A stretch of 64,000 bases of DNA. Origin: Rhodoferax sp. GW822-FHT02A01 (GTDB taxonomy: Bacteria; Pseudomonadota; Gammaproteobacteria; Burkholderiales; Burkholderiaceae_C). A program made the position numbers and the translations under genes. Within the stretch, counting starts at the first letter, position 1, and each line of letters begins with the position of its first letter. The notes under the pieces were generated by a model. That model had not been told where the DNA came from, searched no databases, and was given only the letters and a program-made list of their open reading frames with translations. The stretch spans positions 248,001 through 312,000 of the forward strand of contig NZ_CP152376.1 in the NCBI RefSeq assembly GCF_038784515.1, in the 5' to 3' direction. Shown piece by piece: positions 44,801 through 52,710 of the stretch.

Positions 44801-45549
44801 AGCACCGCGCCCTGGACGCGCACCGGCAGACTGGCAGGCAGATAGGGCAGATACGGCGCCACGTCCAGATGCGCCACATGCAGCTCCACTTCCCCCTTGC
44901 GCGTCTGGGCAAAGGGAGTGGCCTGCGCAGCTGTGTCAAACGTGCTGCCATTGAGTTCAAACGCCAGACGGGGTTGCACAGTCACGTTGCGCTGCGAATC
45001 AAAGTTGCTCACAAACGGCAGCGCCAGTTGCAGCTTGCGCAGATGGTGCTCCTGCTGGGCGCCCGCCACATGGTCGGTGAAATCCACAGAACCGTCGGTC
45101 AGCTCGATGTTGTGCAGCGCAAAGCGGGCCGGCGCCGAAGCAGGCGCGACCGGGTCGGGCTTGAAGCGTTCCAGCAGGTCATCCACGTCATAGTGGCCGT
45201 CACCCAGATGGGTCAGGTGCAACTCGGGTTGGCTGATGCGGATGGCATCCATCACGGGCGCCAGACGGAACAGGGATTGGATTTCCGCATCCACGTACAC
45301 ACCCGCCACGGCGAACTGGGTGCTCTTGCCGTCAGCGCTGGCGATTTTGATGTCCGAGACCGTGAACTCCAGTGTCCAAGGCTTGAAATCCACGGCGCCA
45401 ATCGTGAGCGTGCGCCCCAGCGCCTGTGAACCTCGGGACTCAGCCAAATGCTTGACCAGCGGCGGCAAGGCCAGCCACGCCAGCAACCACACAGCGATCC
45501 ATACGCCTATAACCCACAGAAAACGTTGCAACCACTTATTTTTTAGCAT
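41830..45549 (-). CDS. DUF748 (AsmA/TamB-like) envelope protein with OmpA-like tail
   Basis: A 1239-residue protein from the ATG at 45549 (MLKNKWLQRFLWVIGVW), which has GGAG nine bases upstream; another ATG is at 45564. An N-terminal membrane helix is followed by long beta-rich repeats typical of DUF748, related to AsmA-like bridge proteins proposed to move lipids between membranes. The last ~200 residues hold an OmpA-like segment (AFDAGTTHISTAAQANLDKVA, LRLTVVGTAS). Confidence 0.85.
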   Translation of the reverse strand: MLKNKWLQRFLWVIGVWIAVWLLAWLALPPLVKHLAESRGSQALGRTLTIGAVDFKPWTLEFTVSDIKIASADGKSTQFAVAGVYVDAEIQSLFRLAPVMDAIRISQPELHLTHLGDGHYDVDDLLERFKPDPVAPASAPARFALHNIELTDGSVDFTDHVAGAQQEHHLRKLQLALPFVSNFDSQRNVTVQPRLAFELNGSTFDTAAQATPFAQTRKGEVELHVAHLDVAPYLPYLPASLPVRVQGAVLDSDLKLAFEQSPTTKVTLSGDMAVSKLRVADKAGGELLAIDAVRAKLKDLRPLEQSLVLESLDIEGPHVVLARNHAGELVLPGVGDSKPAAKAAPDKAATSTANPWKVALDKLELKGGQVRFTDESTVPVAKLALTDTHITVRDVHWPFEAPAKFDASAQLQAPDAKKGKPAGIALQGEATDATGSVKARVSDLALTLAAPYLNPYLVPQVQGMLEGELLANWKGGEVQFSAPRLAAHDFALLPPAGNTDMRAKDLPSFKLLQLTQVAADLGKHSVTLGSLALSSPKLRVQRDDDGQWMFSHWLKPPVTPKTPPTQKTVATKAGPAWMLRLNDFALDDGTLTYVDKVPQKTVFLELSALQSHAKNLSPDGKKPVPLTLSAKVRSARTEPGTLRFDGSVMWDPLVAQGALQASQLPLQAVAPYVMSQLRLDLLRADTSFKGQVRYASLPAGPQVQVSGDAAVEELVLNSLYPTVAPAAASAAQSGASTAKAQPLSATSEELLNWKALSVPGIEFTMAPGVPLRLKVREVSLSDFYARLIISPEGRLVLQDIVRPEDVGPPVPAQGAAPQASAAASSPAAVASAPRASPMDPVIDIGTIKLVNGRVAFSDRFIKPNYSASLTELGGSLSRFSSQTPQGGVQMADLELRGRAEGTASLEITGKVNPLAKPLALDITGKVRDLELSPLSSYAIKYAGYGIERGKLSVDVKYSVAPDGQLQASNNIILNQLVFGDEVEGATNRLPVKLAVALLADRNGVIDLNVPLSGSLNDPQFRVWPIVWKIVGNIIAKAITSPFNLISGIFSGDGGADELSTVAFDAGTTHISTAAQANLDKVAKALADKPSLRLTVVGTASLEREAEAIQRERLSGLLLAEKRRVAASAGKDVTAVTAVTPEEYPALLKEVYRRSDIKKPRNLVGFAKDLPQSEMEALLLGSFVVNDDTVRELALNRSIAVRDYLVARQLPSDRLFMGAAKTSATEADWQPRAELNIEHH

Positions 45550-45629
45550 GCTGACTGACTCCATAGCGCATTATTGCTGAGGCGTTCGCATCGAATGGCT
45601 TGACGCAATGCAAAGTTGAAACAACAAGT

Positions 45630-46421
45630 TCAACGCATCGAAGCATCTGCCCCTTGCTGCGAACCAGCCAGAACAGGAGGCCCCCATTGGACGCCATCAG
45701 GTCCACTCCGATACTTTGTCCAAATATCCAAAAACTGCGCTGGTGAGCCAGCATGCTCAAGGTTGCCAGTGATTTTGGCCAGGTCACGCGGATTGGCCAG
45801 CTCTTGCCACGAATCCATCTGCAAGTTGGATGGGGCCGCACCGGCGATGAACGGAGCGTGTGCAGCTGAGGCAATCTTGGCCATGGCACCCAGTAGCTCA
45901 ACATCCGGCGGGGTGTGATCAAAGTAGTAATCGGCAACCAAACAGCCATAGGGCTCACCACCCAATTGACCATATTCCTCTTCATACAGACGTTTGAATA
46001 GCGGGCTTTGATCCCATGCGATACCTTTGAATCGACGCATGGTGCGCCGCAGCTCGGTCTTGCTGATGTCCATGAAGCGAATCTTCAGCATCTCATCTGT
46101 TTCCGTGTTCGATACCAGATGGTCCAGACCACGCCAAGCTGCCTCCAGACGTTGAAAGTCTTCGTGGTGCAGGATGAGATTGATCTGCGCTGTGAGCTTT
46201 TGGTCAATTTCGGAAATGATGGCTTCGATGCTGGCGTAGGCATCGTCACTCATGGTGACGGTGTTACCTAGCGCCTGCTCGGCCAAGGTACGGACCGCGG
46301 CCTCGACGGCTTCACGCTGTTGCTCGCCTTTGGGTTTGAATTCGCGGTCCAGTAGTCCACTGAAGACGCCGGGATCAGAAAACTGGGTAGCGCCAGATGC
46401 AGTTGCAGTTTGGGATTCCAT
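45630..46421 (-). pseudogene. tssC: Truncated type VI secretion sheath protein TssC
   Basis: 263 codons remain; intact TssC (VipB) is near 490-500 residues. The N-terminal part is well conserved (DFQRLEAAWRGLDHLVSNTE, DYYFDHTPPDVELLGAMAKI, MDSWQELANPRDLAKI). Soon after NPRDLAKI the match ends and an unrelated ~35-residue tail runs to the stop. The C-terminal half that builds the sheath and binds ClpV is missing, so sheath assembly should fail. The start has AAGGA upstream. Confidence 0.82.
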
Positions 46422-46462
46422 GGATATGAGTCCTTTTCTTGTTGATTAGCAGAGGTAGTTCT

Positions 46463-46975
46463 TCAGGAGTTCAGCGCCGTTGGTTTGGGCGCCGCGGCAA
46501 GTGACTTCATCAGCGCGGGGTCACCCAAGAGTTTGCGCACGAGGTCTTCTGCACCCGCTTTGCCGTCCATATAGGTTTGCAGGTTGGAGAGCTGGGTTCT
46601 CGCGTCCAGTAACTGCTTGAGCGCGTCGACTTTGTTGGCCACCGCAGCCGGGGAGAAGTCATCCATGCTTTCGAAAGTGATGTCAACCATGACATGACCT
46701 TCGCCCGTGAGCGTGTTTGGCACGCTGAAAGCCACGCGAGGCGCGATGGCTTTCATGCGTTCGTCAAAGTTGTCGATGTCGATCTCAAGGAATTTGCGCT
46801 CTTCGACACCTAGCAAAGGCTCTACAGGCTTGCCCGATAAGTCGGCTAGAACGCCCATGACAAAGGGCAGTTCGATCTTTTTCTCGCTACCGTAAATTTC
46901 CACGTCATATTCGATTTGCACACGCGGAGCACGGTTGCGCGCAATGAATTTTTGACTGCTGTTGCTGGCACTCAT
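46463..46975 (-). CDS. tssB: Type VI secretion sheath protein TssB
   Basis: 170 residues from the ATG at 46975, which has AAGGGA upstream. TssB (VipA) pairs with TssC to form the contractile sheath. Typical features are KFIARNRAPRVQIEYDVE, LPFVMGVLADLSG, and the C-terminal LQTYMDGKAGAEDLVRKLL. It appears complete, but its partner tssC downstream is truncated. Confidence 0.9.
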   Translation of the reverse strand: MSASNSSQKFIARNRAPRVQIEYDVEIYGSEKKIELPFVMGVLADLSGKPVEPLLGVEERKFLEIDIDNFDERMKAIAPRVAFSVPNTLTGEGHVMVDITFESMDDFSPAAVANKVDALKQLLDARTQLSNLQTYMDGKAGAEDLVRKLLGDPALMKSLAAAPKPTALNS

Positions 46976-47107
46976 AGAGATCCCTTCAGGTTGATGAAAA
47001 ATGGATTGGTCGGTCCACCTATACCGACCGGTTGGGTACCGCCGTGCACAAATACATGCCACTTGCGAAGGTGAATTGGGTTTAGAGAGACGCTCATGGA
47101 TTCGCTC

Positions 47108-48259
47108 TCATGCCGTCGCTTCGATTTGCAAGGTCAAACCGGCCTTGGGTTCAACATACGGTATTTGCTGACTCTGCAGTCCAGCTTCTAATTCCGTTTG
47201 CAAAACCACTTTTCGGATTTGTAGTCGGTCTTGCATAGCTTGCAGCCAGACTTGAGCCAATTGAGTAAGTACGTTGTGTTCGATGAATTGGCTGATGCGT
47301 CTGGCACCGGTTTCGTGCGCACCGCACTGTGCAACGATGTGGGTGATTGCCAGGTCGGTGCACTCCATAGCGATGGCGTGCTGCTCCTGCATGCGGGACA
47401 CGACTTTCTGCATCTTCAGAATAACAATGGATGCAAGCAACTCGCTTGACAGGGGGAAGTACGGGATCACAGACATGCGTCCCAGGAGCGCTGCGGGAAA
47501 TACCTTGCGCAGTTCCGGTTGCAATGCATCACTCAACGCTTTTGCATCGGGAGCCAAGGAACTGTCTTCACACAAGGTGCTGATGAGTTCAGATCCAGTG
47601 TTGCTTGTCATCAGAATCAACGTGTTCTTGAAATCAATGACACGCCCTTCACCGTCTTCCATCCAACCTTTGTCGAAGACCTGGTAGAACAATTCGTGCA
47701 CATCAGGGTGCGCCTTCTCTACCTCATCCAACAAAATGACGCTGTAAGGCCTACGACGTACGGCCTCCGTGAGTACGCCGCCTTCACCATAGCCCACATA
47801 CCCCGGGGGAGCCCCTTTGAGACTGGAGACTGTATGTGCCTCCTGGTACTCACTCATGTTGATAGCGATAAGGTTGTGCTCGCCACCGTACATCGTGTGG
47901 GCTAGTGCCAGCGCTGTTTCGGTCTTACCGACCCCCGAAGGACCAACCAGTAAAAAGGTAGCAATCGGTTTGCCCGGATCACTAAGTCCGGCCTTGGACG
48001 TCTTGACGCGTTCGACTAAAGCCCGGATAGCGGTGTCTTGTCCCACTACACGTTTTTGCAGTTGTGTTTCCAGGGACATGACTGCAGCCATATCATCTTC
48101 AACCATGCGTCCCACGGGTATGCCTGTCCAATCAGCGACGATGGATGCCACGACACCTTCATTGACTTCCACGTGAATCGAAGGTTTGTCACCTTGCAGA
48201 CATTGCAGCTCAAGCTCCAGACGTTGTACCTCCTGCGTCTGCTCCAGCTTGTTGTCCAT
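47108..48259 (-). CDS. clpV: ClpV/TssH C-terminal half (D2 AAA domain), split by a TAG
   Basis: 383 residues from an ATG two codons after the TAG that ends the upstream half; both halves share one frame. It begins in the middle-domain region (EQTQEVQRLELELQCLQGD), then WTGIPVGRM, D2 Walker A GPSGVGKT, Walker B VILLDEVEKAHPDV and the C-terminal D2-small domain. All catalytic motifs are intact. No clear ribosome-binding site precedes the ATG. ClpV recycles contracted T6SS sheath. Confidence 0.8.
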   Translation of the reverse strand: MDNKLEQTQEVQRLELELQCLQGDKPSIHVEVNEGVVASIVADWTGIPVGRMVEDDMAAVMSLETQLQKRVVGQDTAIRALVERVKTSKAGLSDPGKPIATFLLVGPSGVGKTETALALAHTMYGGEHNLIAINMSEYQEAHTVSSLKGAPPGYVGYGEGGVLTEAVRRRPYSVILLDEVEKAHPDVHELFYQVFDKGWMEDGEGRVIDFKNTLILMTSNTGSELISTLCEDSSLAPDAKALSDALQPELRKVFPAALLGRMSVIPYFPLSSELLASIVILKMQKVVSRMQEQHAIAMECTDLAITHIVAQCGAHETGARRISQFIEHNVLTQLAQVWLQAMQDRLQIRKVVLQTELEAGLQSQQIPYVEPKAGLTLQIEATA

Positions 48260-48262
48260 ACC

Positions 48263-49807
48263 CTAAGGCGATTGCAATAGCCCACGTATTGACAGGATGG
48301 CAGTAGTCAGGGAACGAATGCGTTCACTCTGAGCAAGATGCCAATCGCGTTGCCCCTCCAGCGCTGCTACGCGCGTTTGCAATTCATCCAACGCTCGCTC
48401 GCGCGACTTGCCTATAGAAGCCTCTTGCAGCAACAAACATTGCTCACCCTTGAGTGCATCCAACTCGGCATCTACCTGCTGCAGCGCCTGCGAAGGCGTA
48501 TGGAGGGACATGGCAACGCGAGCACAGGCTGTATCCAACAGACTGATGGCCTTGTCTGGTAGCTGCCGCGCGGGTATGTATCGATGCGATAACGTAACCG
48601 CAGCCCTTACTGCCTCTTCCAGAATCGTTACACCGTGGTGTCTGGAAAAGACTGGAGCCAGACCACGCACCATGTTGATGGCAGCCACCTCTTGCGGCTC
48701 CAGGACTTGCAACACTTGAAAGCGGCGCGTAAGTGCAGGATCCTTTTCGATGTGCTTTTTGTATTCGGACCAAGTAGTTGCACCGATGACGCGTAAAACG
48801 CCTCGAGCCAGTGCTGGCTTGAGCAGGTTGGCAGCATCACCCGTTCCTGACTGCCCTCCGGCCCCCACAAGAGTGTGTACTTCATCCACAAACAGGATGA
48901 TGGGAACCGGAGCATCGCTGGCCTCCTTGATCACCGACTTCAGGCGGGACTCGAACTCTCCCCGCATGCTGGCTCCCGCCAGCAAGGCGCCCACGTCCAA
49001 ACTGAGGATTCGCACCGACTGAAGACTGGGAGGAACCTTCTTGGAGGCAATAGCCAAAGCCAGCCCCTCCACAACCGCCGTCTTGCCTACACCCGCCTCG
49101 CCAGTGAGCAAGGGGTTGTTCTGTCTGCGACGTAGGAGAATGTCGGTCATCGTGCGAATCTCTTGTTCGCGCCCTACAACCGGGTCAATGGCGCCTTCCC
49201 TGGCCAGCGCAGTGAGGTCAGTGCAATAAAGGGAGAGTGGTGATTTGCTGTCCACCGCATGCCCCCAAGCGTTGCTTGCATCTCCCGGAACGGCGCTCTT
49301 CAGGTTTGTAGCGTCGTATGCCTCTTGCTGGTCTTCACGGGAACCCGAAATAATGCTCGGGAAGTCCGCTGTAATTTGTGCAACCGGAATTTGCTGGAAA
49401 GTAGGCGATATTCCTATCATCAACCGCCGCAGTTCAGGCGTTTGGAGCATGGCAGCGATCAGCCATCCAGACCGTATGCGGTTATCACCAATGGTCAGAC
49501 TTGCGAATACCCATGCACGTTCAATCGCCGATTCAATCGTATGGCTAAAGTCGTTGAGGCCAGACGCCCCATTTGGAAGCTGCGTCAGAGCAACTGTGAG
49601 ATCTTTCTCCAACTGAGCGGCGTCGATTCCATAATGGATGGTCAGTCGCTGGAAATCTCCACCAGGTGTCTGCCATATCTGGTGCAGCCAGTGCACCACT
49701 TCCACATACGGGTTGCCCCGCAATTTCGCAAAAGCAGTAGCGGATTCAATAGCGCGGAACAACTCTACGCTCAACTTCCCAAATAACGCACGACGAGGAA
49801 TGTTCAT
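48263..49807 (-). CDS. clpV: ClpV/TssH N-terminal half (N domain and D1), ends at in-frame TAG
   Basis: 514 residues from the ATG at 49807 (MNIPRRALFGKLSVELFRAIE). It holds the ClpV N domain (LRGNPYVEVVHWLHQI), D1 with Walker A GEAGVGKT (residues 236-243), Walker B ILFVDEVHTLVGAGG, and the start of the coiled middle domain. The frame stops at TAG (48263-48265) and continues in the same frame two codons later, so the whole gene was about 900 codons, a normal ClpV size. Confidence 0.82.
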   Translation of the reverse strand: MNIPRRALFGKLSVELFRAIESATAFAKLRGNPYVEVVHWLHQIWQTPGGDFQRLTIHYGIDAAQLEKDLTVALTQLPNGASGLNDFSHTIESAIERAWVFASLTIGDNRIRSGWLIAAMLQTPELRRLMIGISPTFQQIPVAQITADFPSIISGSREDQQEAYDATNLKSAVPGDASNAWGHAVDSKSPLSLYCTDLTALAREGAIDPVVGREQEIRTMTDILLRRRQNNPLLTGEAGVGKTAVVEGLALAIASKKVPPSLQSVRILSLDVGALLAGASMRGEFESRLKSVIKEASDAPVPIILFVDEVHTLVGAGGQSGTGDAANLLKPALARGVLRVIGATTWSEYKKHIEKDPALTRRFQVLQVLEPQEVAAINMVRGLAPVFSRHHGVTILEEAVRAAVTLSHRYIPARQLPDKAISLLDTACARVAMSLHTPSQALQQVDAELDALKGEQCLLLQEASIGKSRERALDELQTRVAALEGQRDWHLAQSERIRSLTTAILSIRGLLQSP

Positions 49808-50327
49808 GCGTGCGCTCTCAGATACTTCGCTACATGCGAGCACTCACTTTGAAAGTAAAACCTGAGCTTCTTTCGCTTCTCTTGAACGCTCCCCAGCCAA
49901 CGGGAAATAACTCTAATACTTGCACTCATACCTGCAAACTTCCCTATTGCTAGACATTTTTTAACTTGACCGGCAGGCACTTGCCTATGCGCGGAGCAAA
50001 TGTGAGCAACGAGAAATTTCGGCTTCAGGAAAACACCCTAGCACTTGATCGAGATCCAACGATATCGTCTTCAGAAACCGAATACATGCGACGATCGGAT
50101 CACCCAGGTGCTCTTGACGCTATCGCGAGTTCTATTTACGTAACATCATTCGACACGCAGTCTTGCGGGAGCAAACAATCGAGCCTTTTATGCGCTGAAA
50201 TTTCTTGTTGCGCAGCGACTATTGCTTGTTTTGAGGAAATGCTCGACCAACTTTGTCTTTTGGCGAACAAATTTTGAAAATTGATTTTGGAAGTGACGCA
50301 GCCGACTGTCCGCGCGTCCGACCGCTG
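49808..50327. other. 520-bp gap without a supported gene
   Basis: Region between the clpV start and the marR stop. It is richer in A and T than the flanking thioesterase and DUF748 genes. A 103-codon open frame on the plus strand (49966-50277) has no family-like features. No tRNA, IS end or further T6SS gene was recognised; clpV promoter elements probably lie here. Confidence 0.5.
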
Positions 50328-50789
50328 CTACGGATTGTGTGTTGTATCCGCCAACAACTCCAACGATTCATCAATCAACCGATGCAACGCGTTGACCCGC
50401 TGCGCACCCAGCACCTGATTGATGCCCTCCTGCGCAACCTTCCATCTGCACTGTGCCTCCGTGCGCTTGGCTTGGCCTTCGGGCGTGGCGGATAGCAGCA
50501 GGCTGCGGGCGTCTGCGCCCGGGCTTGTGGTGAGCCAGCCCGCGTCCACCAGTGGCTTGAGGTTGCGTGAGAGTGTGGAGGTGCTGACCTTCATCTCGGC
50601 GGCCAGGTCCACTGCGCGTATGGGGCCGAGCTTGACCACGTACGACAGCAGGGAATATTGCGTGCCCTTGAGGCCTACCTTGCCCATTTCATCGTCGTAG
50701 TGCTGCGCGATGCGGCGCATGAGCTGGCGCAGCTTGAGGTTGGTGCAACCCTGGGGTTTTGGTTCTGCCGGTTTGACAGTGGTTCGCAT
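50328..50789 (-). CDS. MarR family transcriptional regulator
   Basis: 153 residues from the ATG at 50789 (MRTTVKPAEPKPQGCTNLK). The winged helix-turn-helix is clear (IRAVDLAAEMKVSTSTLSRNLKPL and a wing near SPGADARSLLLSATPEGQ). It is divergent from a PaaI-type thioesterase gene, with palindromes between them, so it probably represses both itself and that gene. The ligand is unknown. Confidence 0.88.
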   Translation of the reverse strand: MRTTVKPAEPKPQGCTNLKLRQLMRRIAQHYDDEMGKVGLKGTQYSLLSYVVKLGPIRAVDLAAEMKVSTSTLSRNLKPLVDAGWLTTSPGADARSLLLSATPEGQAKRTEAQCRWKVAQEGINQVLGAQRVNALHRLIDESLELLADTTHNP

Positions 50790-50798
50790 AGCATTTAT

Positions 50799-50826
50799 TG
50801 TATATACATCTGTTGCATATGCAACA
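50799..50826. promoter_or_regulatory. Palindromic operator between marR and thioesterase genes
   Basis: Two perfect palindromes lie in the 72-bp divergent gap: TGTATATACA (50799-50808) and TGTTGCATATGCAACA (50811-50826). The 16-bp TTGC-ATAT-GCAA type dyad fits MarR-family operators. Overlap with both core promoters would allow repression in both directions. Confidence 0.7.
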
Positions 50827-50861
50827 TATTCGTCAACAAACACCAAGAGGAAACACACAGC

Positions 50862-51413
50862 ATGGCGCATTCATCCACCATTGACGCATGGCTCGCGCAG
50901 GAGCAGGAAGTCTTGGCCCGCATGCACGCGGGCGCCGGGCCGGGCGCACTGCAGGCGGAGCATGTGAGCGGCAAGAACGGTCTGGAGATGATGCAGGCCA
51001 TGTTGCTTGGCGAAGTGCCCTACCCGCCCATCGCGCAGACGCTGGACTTCACCCTGTTGGAGGTGGAAGAAGGCCGCGCCGTCTTTCAGGGCACGCCGGG
51101 CGAAAAGCACCTCAACCCCATGGGCACCATCCACGGCGGCTGGTATGCCACGCTGCTGGACTCGGCCCTGGGCTGCGCGGTGCACACCATGATGCCGGTG
51201 GGGCGTGGCTACACCACGGCGGAGCTGAGCGTCAACCTGGTGCGCGCCATTGGGCCGAACGTGCAGCGCGTGCGGGCCGAGGGGCGCATCATCCACTGCG
51301 GCCGCCAGTTGGCCACTGCCGATGCACGCATCGTCGGGCCCGACGGCACGCTGTATGCGCATGGCACCACAACCTGCCTAGTATTTGAGATGCGCCCGCA
51401 GAAAGCCGCTTGA
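50862..51413 (+). CDS. PaaI-family acyl-CoA thioesterase
   Basis: 183-residue hotdog-fold thioesterase. The start ATG has AGAGG upstream. The active-site region is HLNPMGTIHGGWYATLLDSALGCAVHTMMP (shown in part as GTIHGGW), the PaaI/4HBT type. It is divergent from the MarR gene and probably controlled by it. The acyl substrate is unknown; aromatic or medium-chain acyl-CoA is a guess. Confidence 0.88.
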   Translation: MAHSSTIDAWLAQEQEVLARMHAGAGPGALQAEHVSGKNGLEMMQAMLLGEVPYPPIAQTLDFTLLEVEEGRAVFQGTPGEKHLNPMGTIHGGWYATLLDSALGCAVHTMMPVGRGYTTAELSVNLVRAIGPNVQRVRAEGRIIHCGRQLATADARIVGPDGTLYAHGTTTCLVFEMRPQKAA

Positions 51414-51426
51414 GCGCCGGCGCTAT

Positions 51427-52575
51427 CTATTTCGGCGCCACGGTGGCGTAGCCGTAGATTCTTTCAGGCGGGATGCGTGCAATATTCGGCGGCAGAGGTG
51501 CCTTGCCAGCAATAGCGTGCTCGGGCAGCGCGGTGTCGTAATGCAGGGTGTGGGTAATGGACGCGCCCTTGGCGTCAATGATGCAAGCCACTTTGGGGCA
51601 ACGGGGGTTCTCAGCCCTGCGCATGACCAGCGCGGTTTCGCCGGACACCAGCTTGACAACCTCGCCCGGCGGATAGATTCCAAACTCCTTGATGACGGCG
51701 CTGGATAGGGGGCCGCCTTTGTCTTCTTCATACAGCTGTTTGGCAGCTTCCCGTATGGACAGGGCCGAGCGAAGAATGCGGGGGCTGATCTTTGCCATGA
51801 AGACGTCCGCCACACGCAGCGCCACAGCTATCTCGGCCACCTCTTTCAGGCCCTGGGGATAGCCACTGCCGTCGGTGCGCTCGTGGTGTTGCAACACGGC
51901 GGTCAGCCACTCGGGGTCAGTGACTCCGGCCTTTTGCAGCCACTCATGCGCCTCGCCTGGATGGCGGCGGATCTGGTTCTTCTGGCTCTCACGCATGGGC
52001 ACGTCCTGCTTGGCCATTTGGCCTTGCAGTGTCAGCACCGGGATGTTCATGGAAATGGCAGCGCACATCAGGCTGTTCACGCGCGGTTGCGGCCAGTTCA
52101 TGCGACGGGCGATGAGCAGGCACAACACAGCCGTCTGAATGGAGTGGCTGAAACCGTAGAAATAGAGGTCCGCGTTTTCTTGCCGAACAGCGTGATACAG
52201 CGCGATATCTACGTCCTTGTCGACCAGGTCAACCAACGACCGGACAAAGCCCTGAATGCGCTCGACGGCATCGATTGGCTCTCTCAATGCCTCAACCAGA
52301 AGGCGCATCTCGTTGGGCAGATCGTCCCAAATGGAAAACAGATTGACCGGGCGCTTGGGACTGCTTATTGCTGATTGCGAGACAAGCAGACTCTCTGCGG
52401 CCTTTGCCTCTTCAAAGTCGACGAAGGCGCCGCGCTCCAGCAGGGCGTCGAGCTGCACTTGGCTATCAACTACCTGCCCCTTGGATAGAAGAAGGCGTTC
52501 ATCGGCATCCCGGACATTCCAAGGCAACGGGACGCCCAACTTGACTTTTGCAGCAGGCAGTCTCAATAGCTTCAT
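51427..52575 (-). CDS. HD-GYP domain protein with degenerate HD dyad
   Basis: 382 residues: an N-terminal DUF3391-like segment (LPWNVRDADERLLLSKGQVV) and an HD-GYP domain. HD-GYP proteins hydrolyse cyclic di-GMP. Here the first His (H144), RRHP (H205), HHE (H230-H231), DGSGYP (235-240) and a late Asp (D257) are kept, but the HD dyad itself reads Met176-Asn177. That should weaken or abolish metal binding, suggesting a sensor or binding role. It is convergent with the thioesterase gene, 13 bp away. Confidence 0.85.
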   Translation of the reverse strand: MKLLRLPAAKVKLGVPLPWNVRDADERLLLSKGQVVDSQVQLDALLERGAFVDFEEAKAAESLLVSQSAISSPKRPVNLFSIWDDLPNEMRLLVEALREPIDAVERIQGFVRSLVDLVDKDVDIALYHAVRQENADLYFYGFSHSIQTAVLCLLIARRMNWPQPRVNSLMCAAISMNIPVLTLQGQMAKQDVPMRESQKNQIRRHPGEAHEWLQKAGVTDPEWLTAVLQHHERTDGSGYPQGLKEVAEIAVALRVADVFMAKISPRILRSALSIREAAKQLYEEDKGGPLSSAVIKEFGIYPPGEVVKLVSGETALVMRRAENPRCPKVACIIDAKGASITHTLHYDTALPEHAIAGKAPLPPNIARIPPERIYGYATVAPK

Positions 52576-52710
52576 TTGGTGTCACATGTCGGGGTGGCCA
52601 ATGATGCCACCCTTTAATGTGAACTATTACCACCTTTCCCTCAAATGCCACTAGGGTTTTCACGTAAGCCTTGCGCTTCAGACTGGAGCGTCGTTGCCCA
52701 GGGCAAGAAG

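Noticed and set aside
43894..45429. A 511-codon plus-strand frame within the DUF748 gene
   Set aside because: Antisense shadow; the minus-strand product is a recognisable family with a signal anchor and ribosome site.
45536..45985. A 149-codon minus-strand frame overlapping the tssC remnant
   Set aside because: Mostly out of frame with TssC; at best it holds a few frameshifted TssC residues and is not a gene of its own.
49966..50277. A 103-codon plus-strand frame in the clpV-marR gap
   Set aside because: No ribosome site, no conserved-looking segment and ordinary chance length for an AT-richer gap.
51413..51424. Perfect 12-bp palindrome AGCGCCGGCGCT between thioesterase and HD-GYP gene ends
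   Set aside because: Considered a bidirectional terminator, but no T-tract follows on either strand and the arms leave little loop; could be chance in GC-rich DNA.
52592..52612. Inverted repeat GGGTGGC/GCCACCC upstream of the HD-GYP start
   Set aside because: Considered a terminator for the collagen-like gene, but it lies about 100 bp past the stop and has no T-run on the minus strand.
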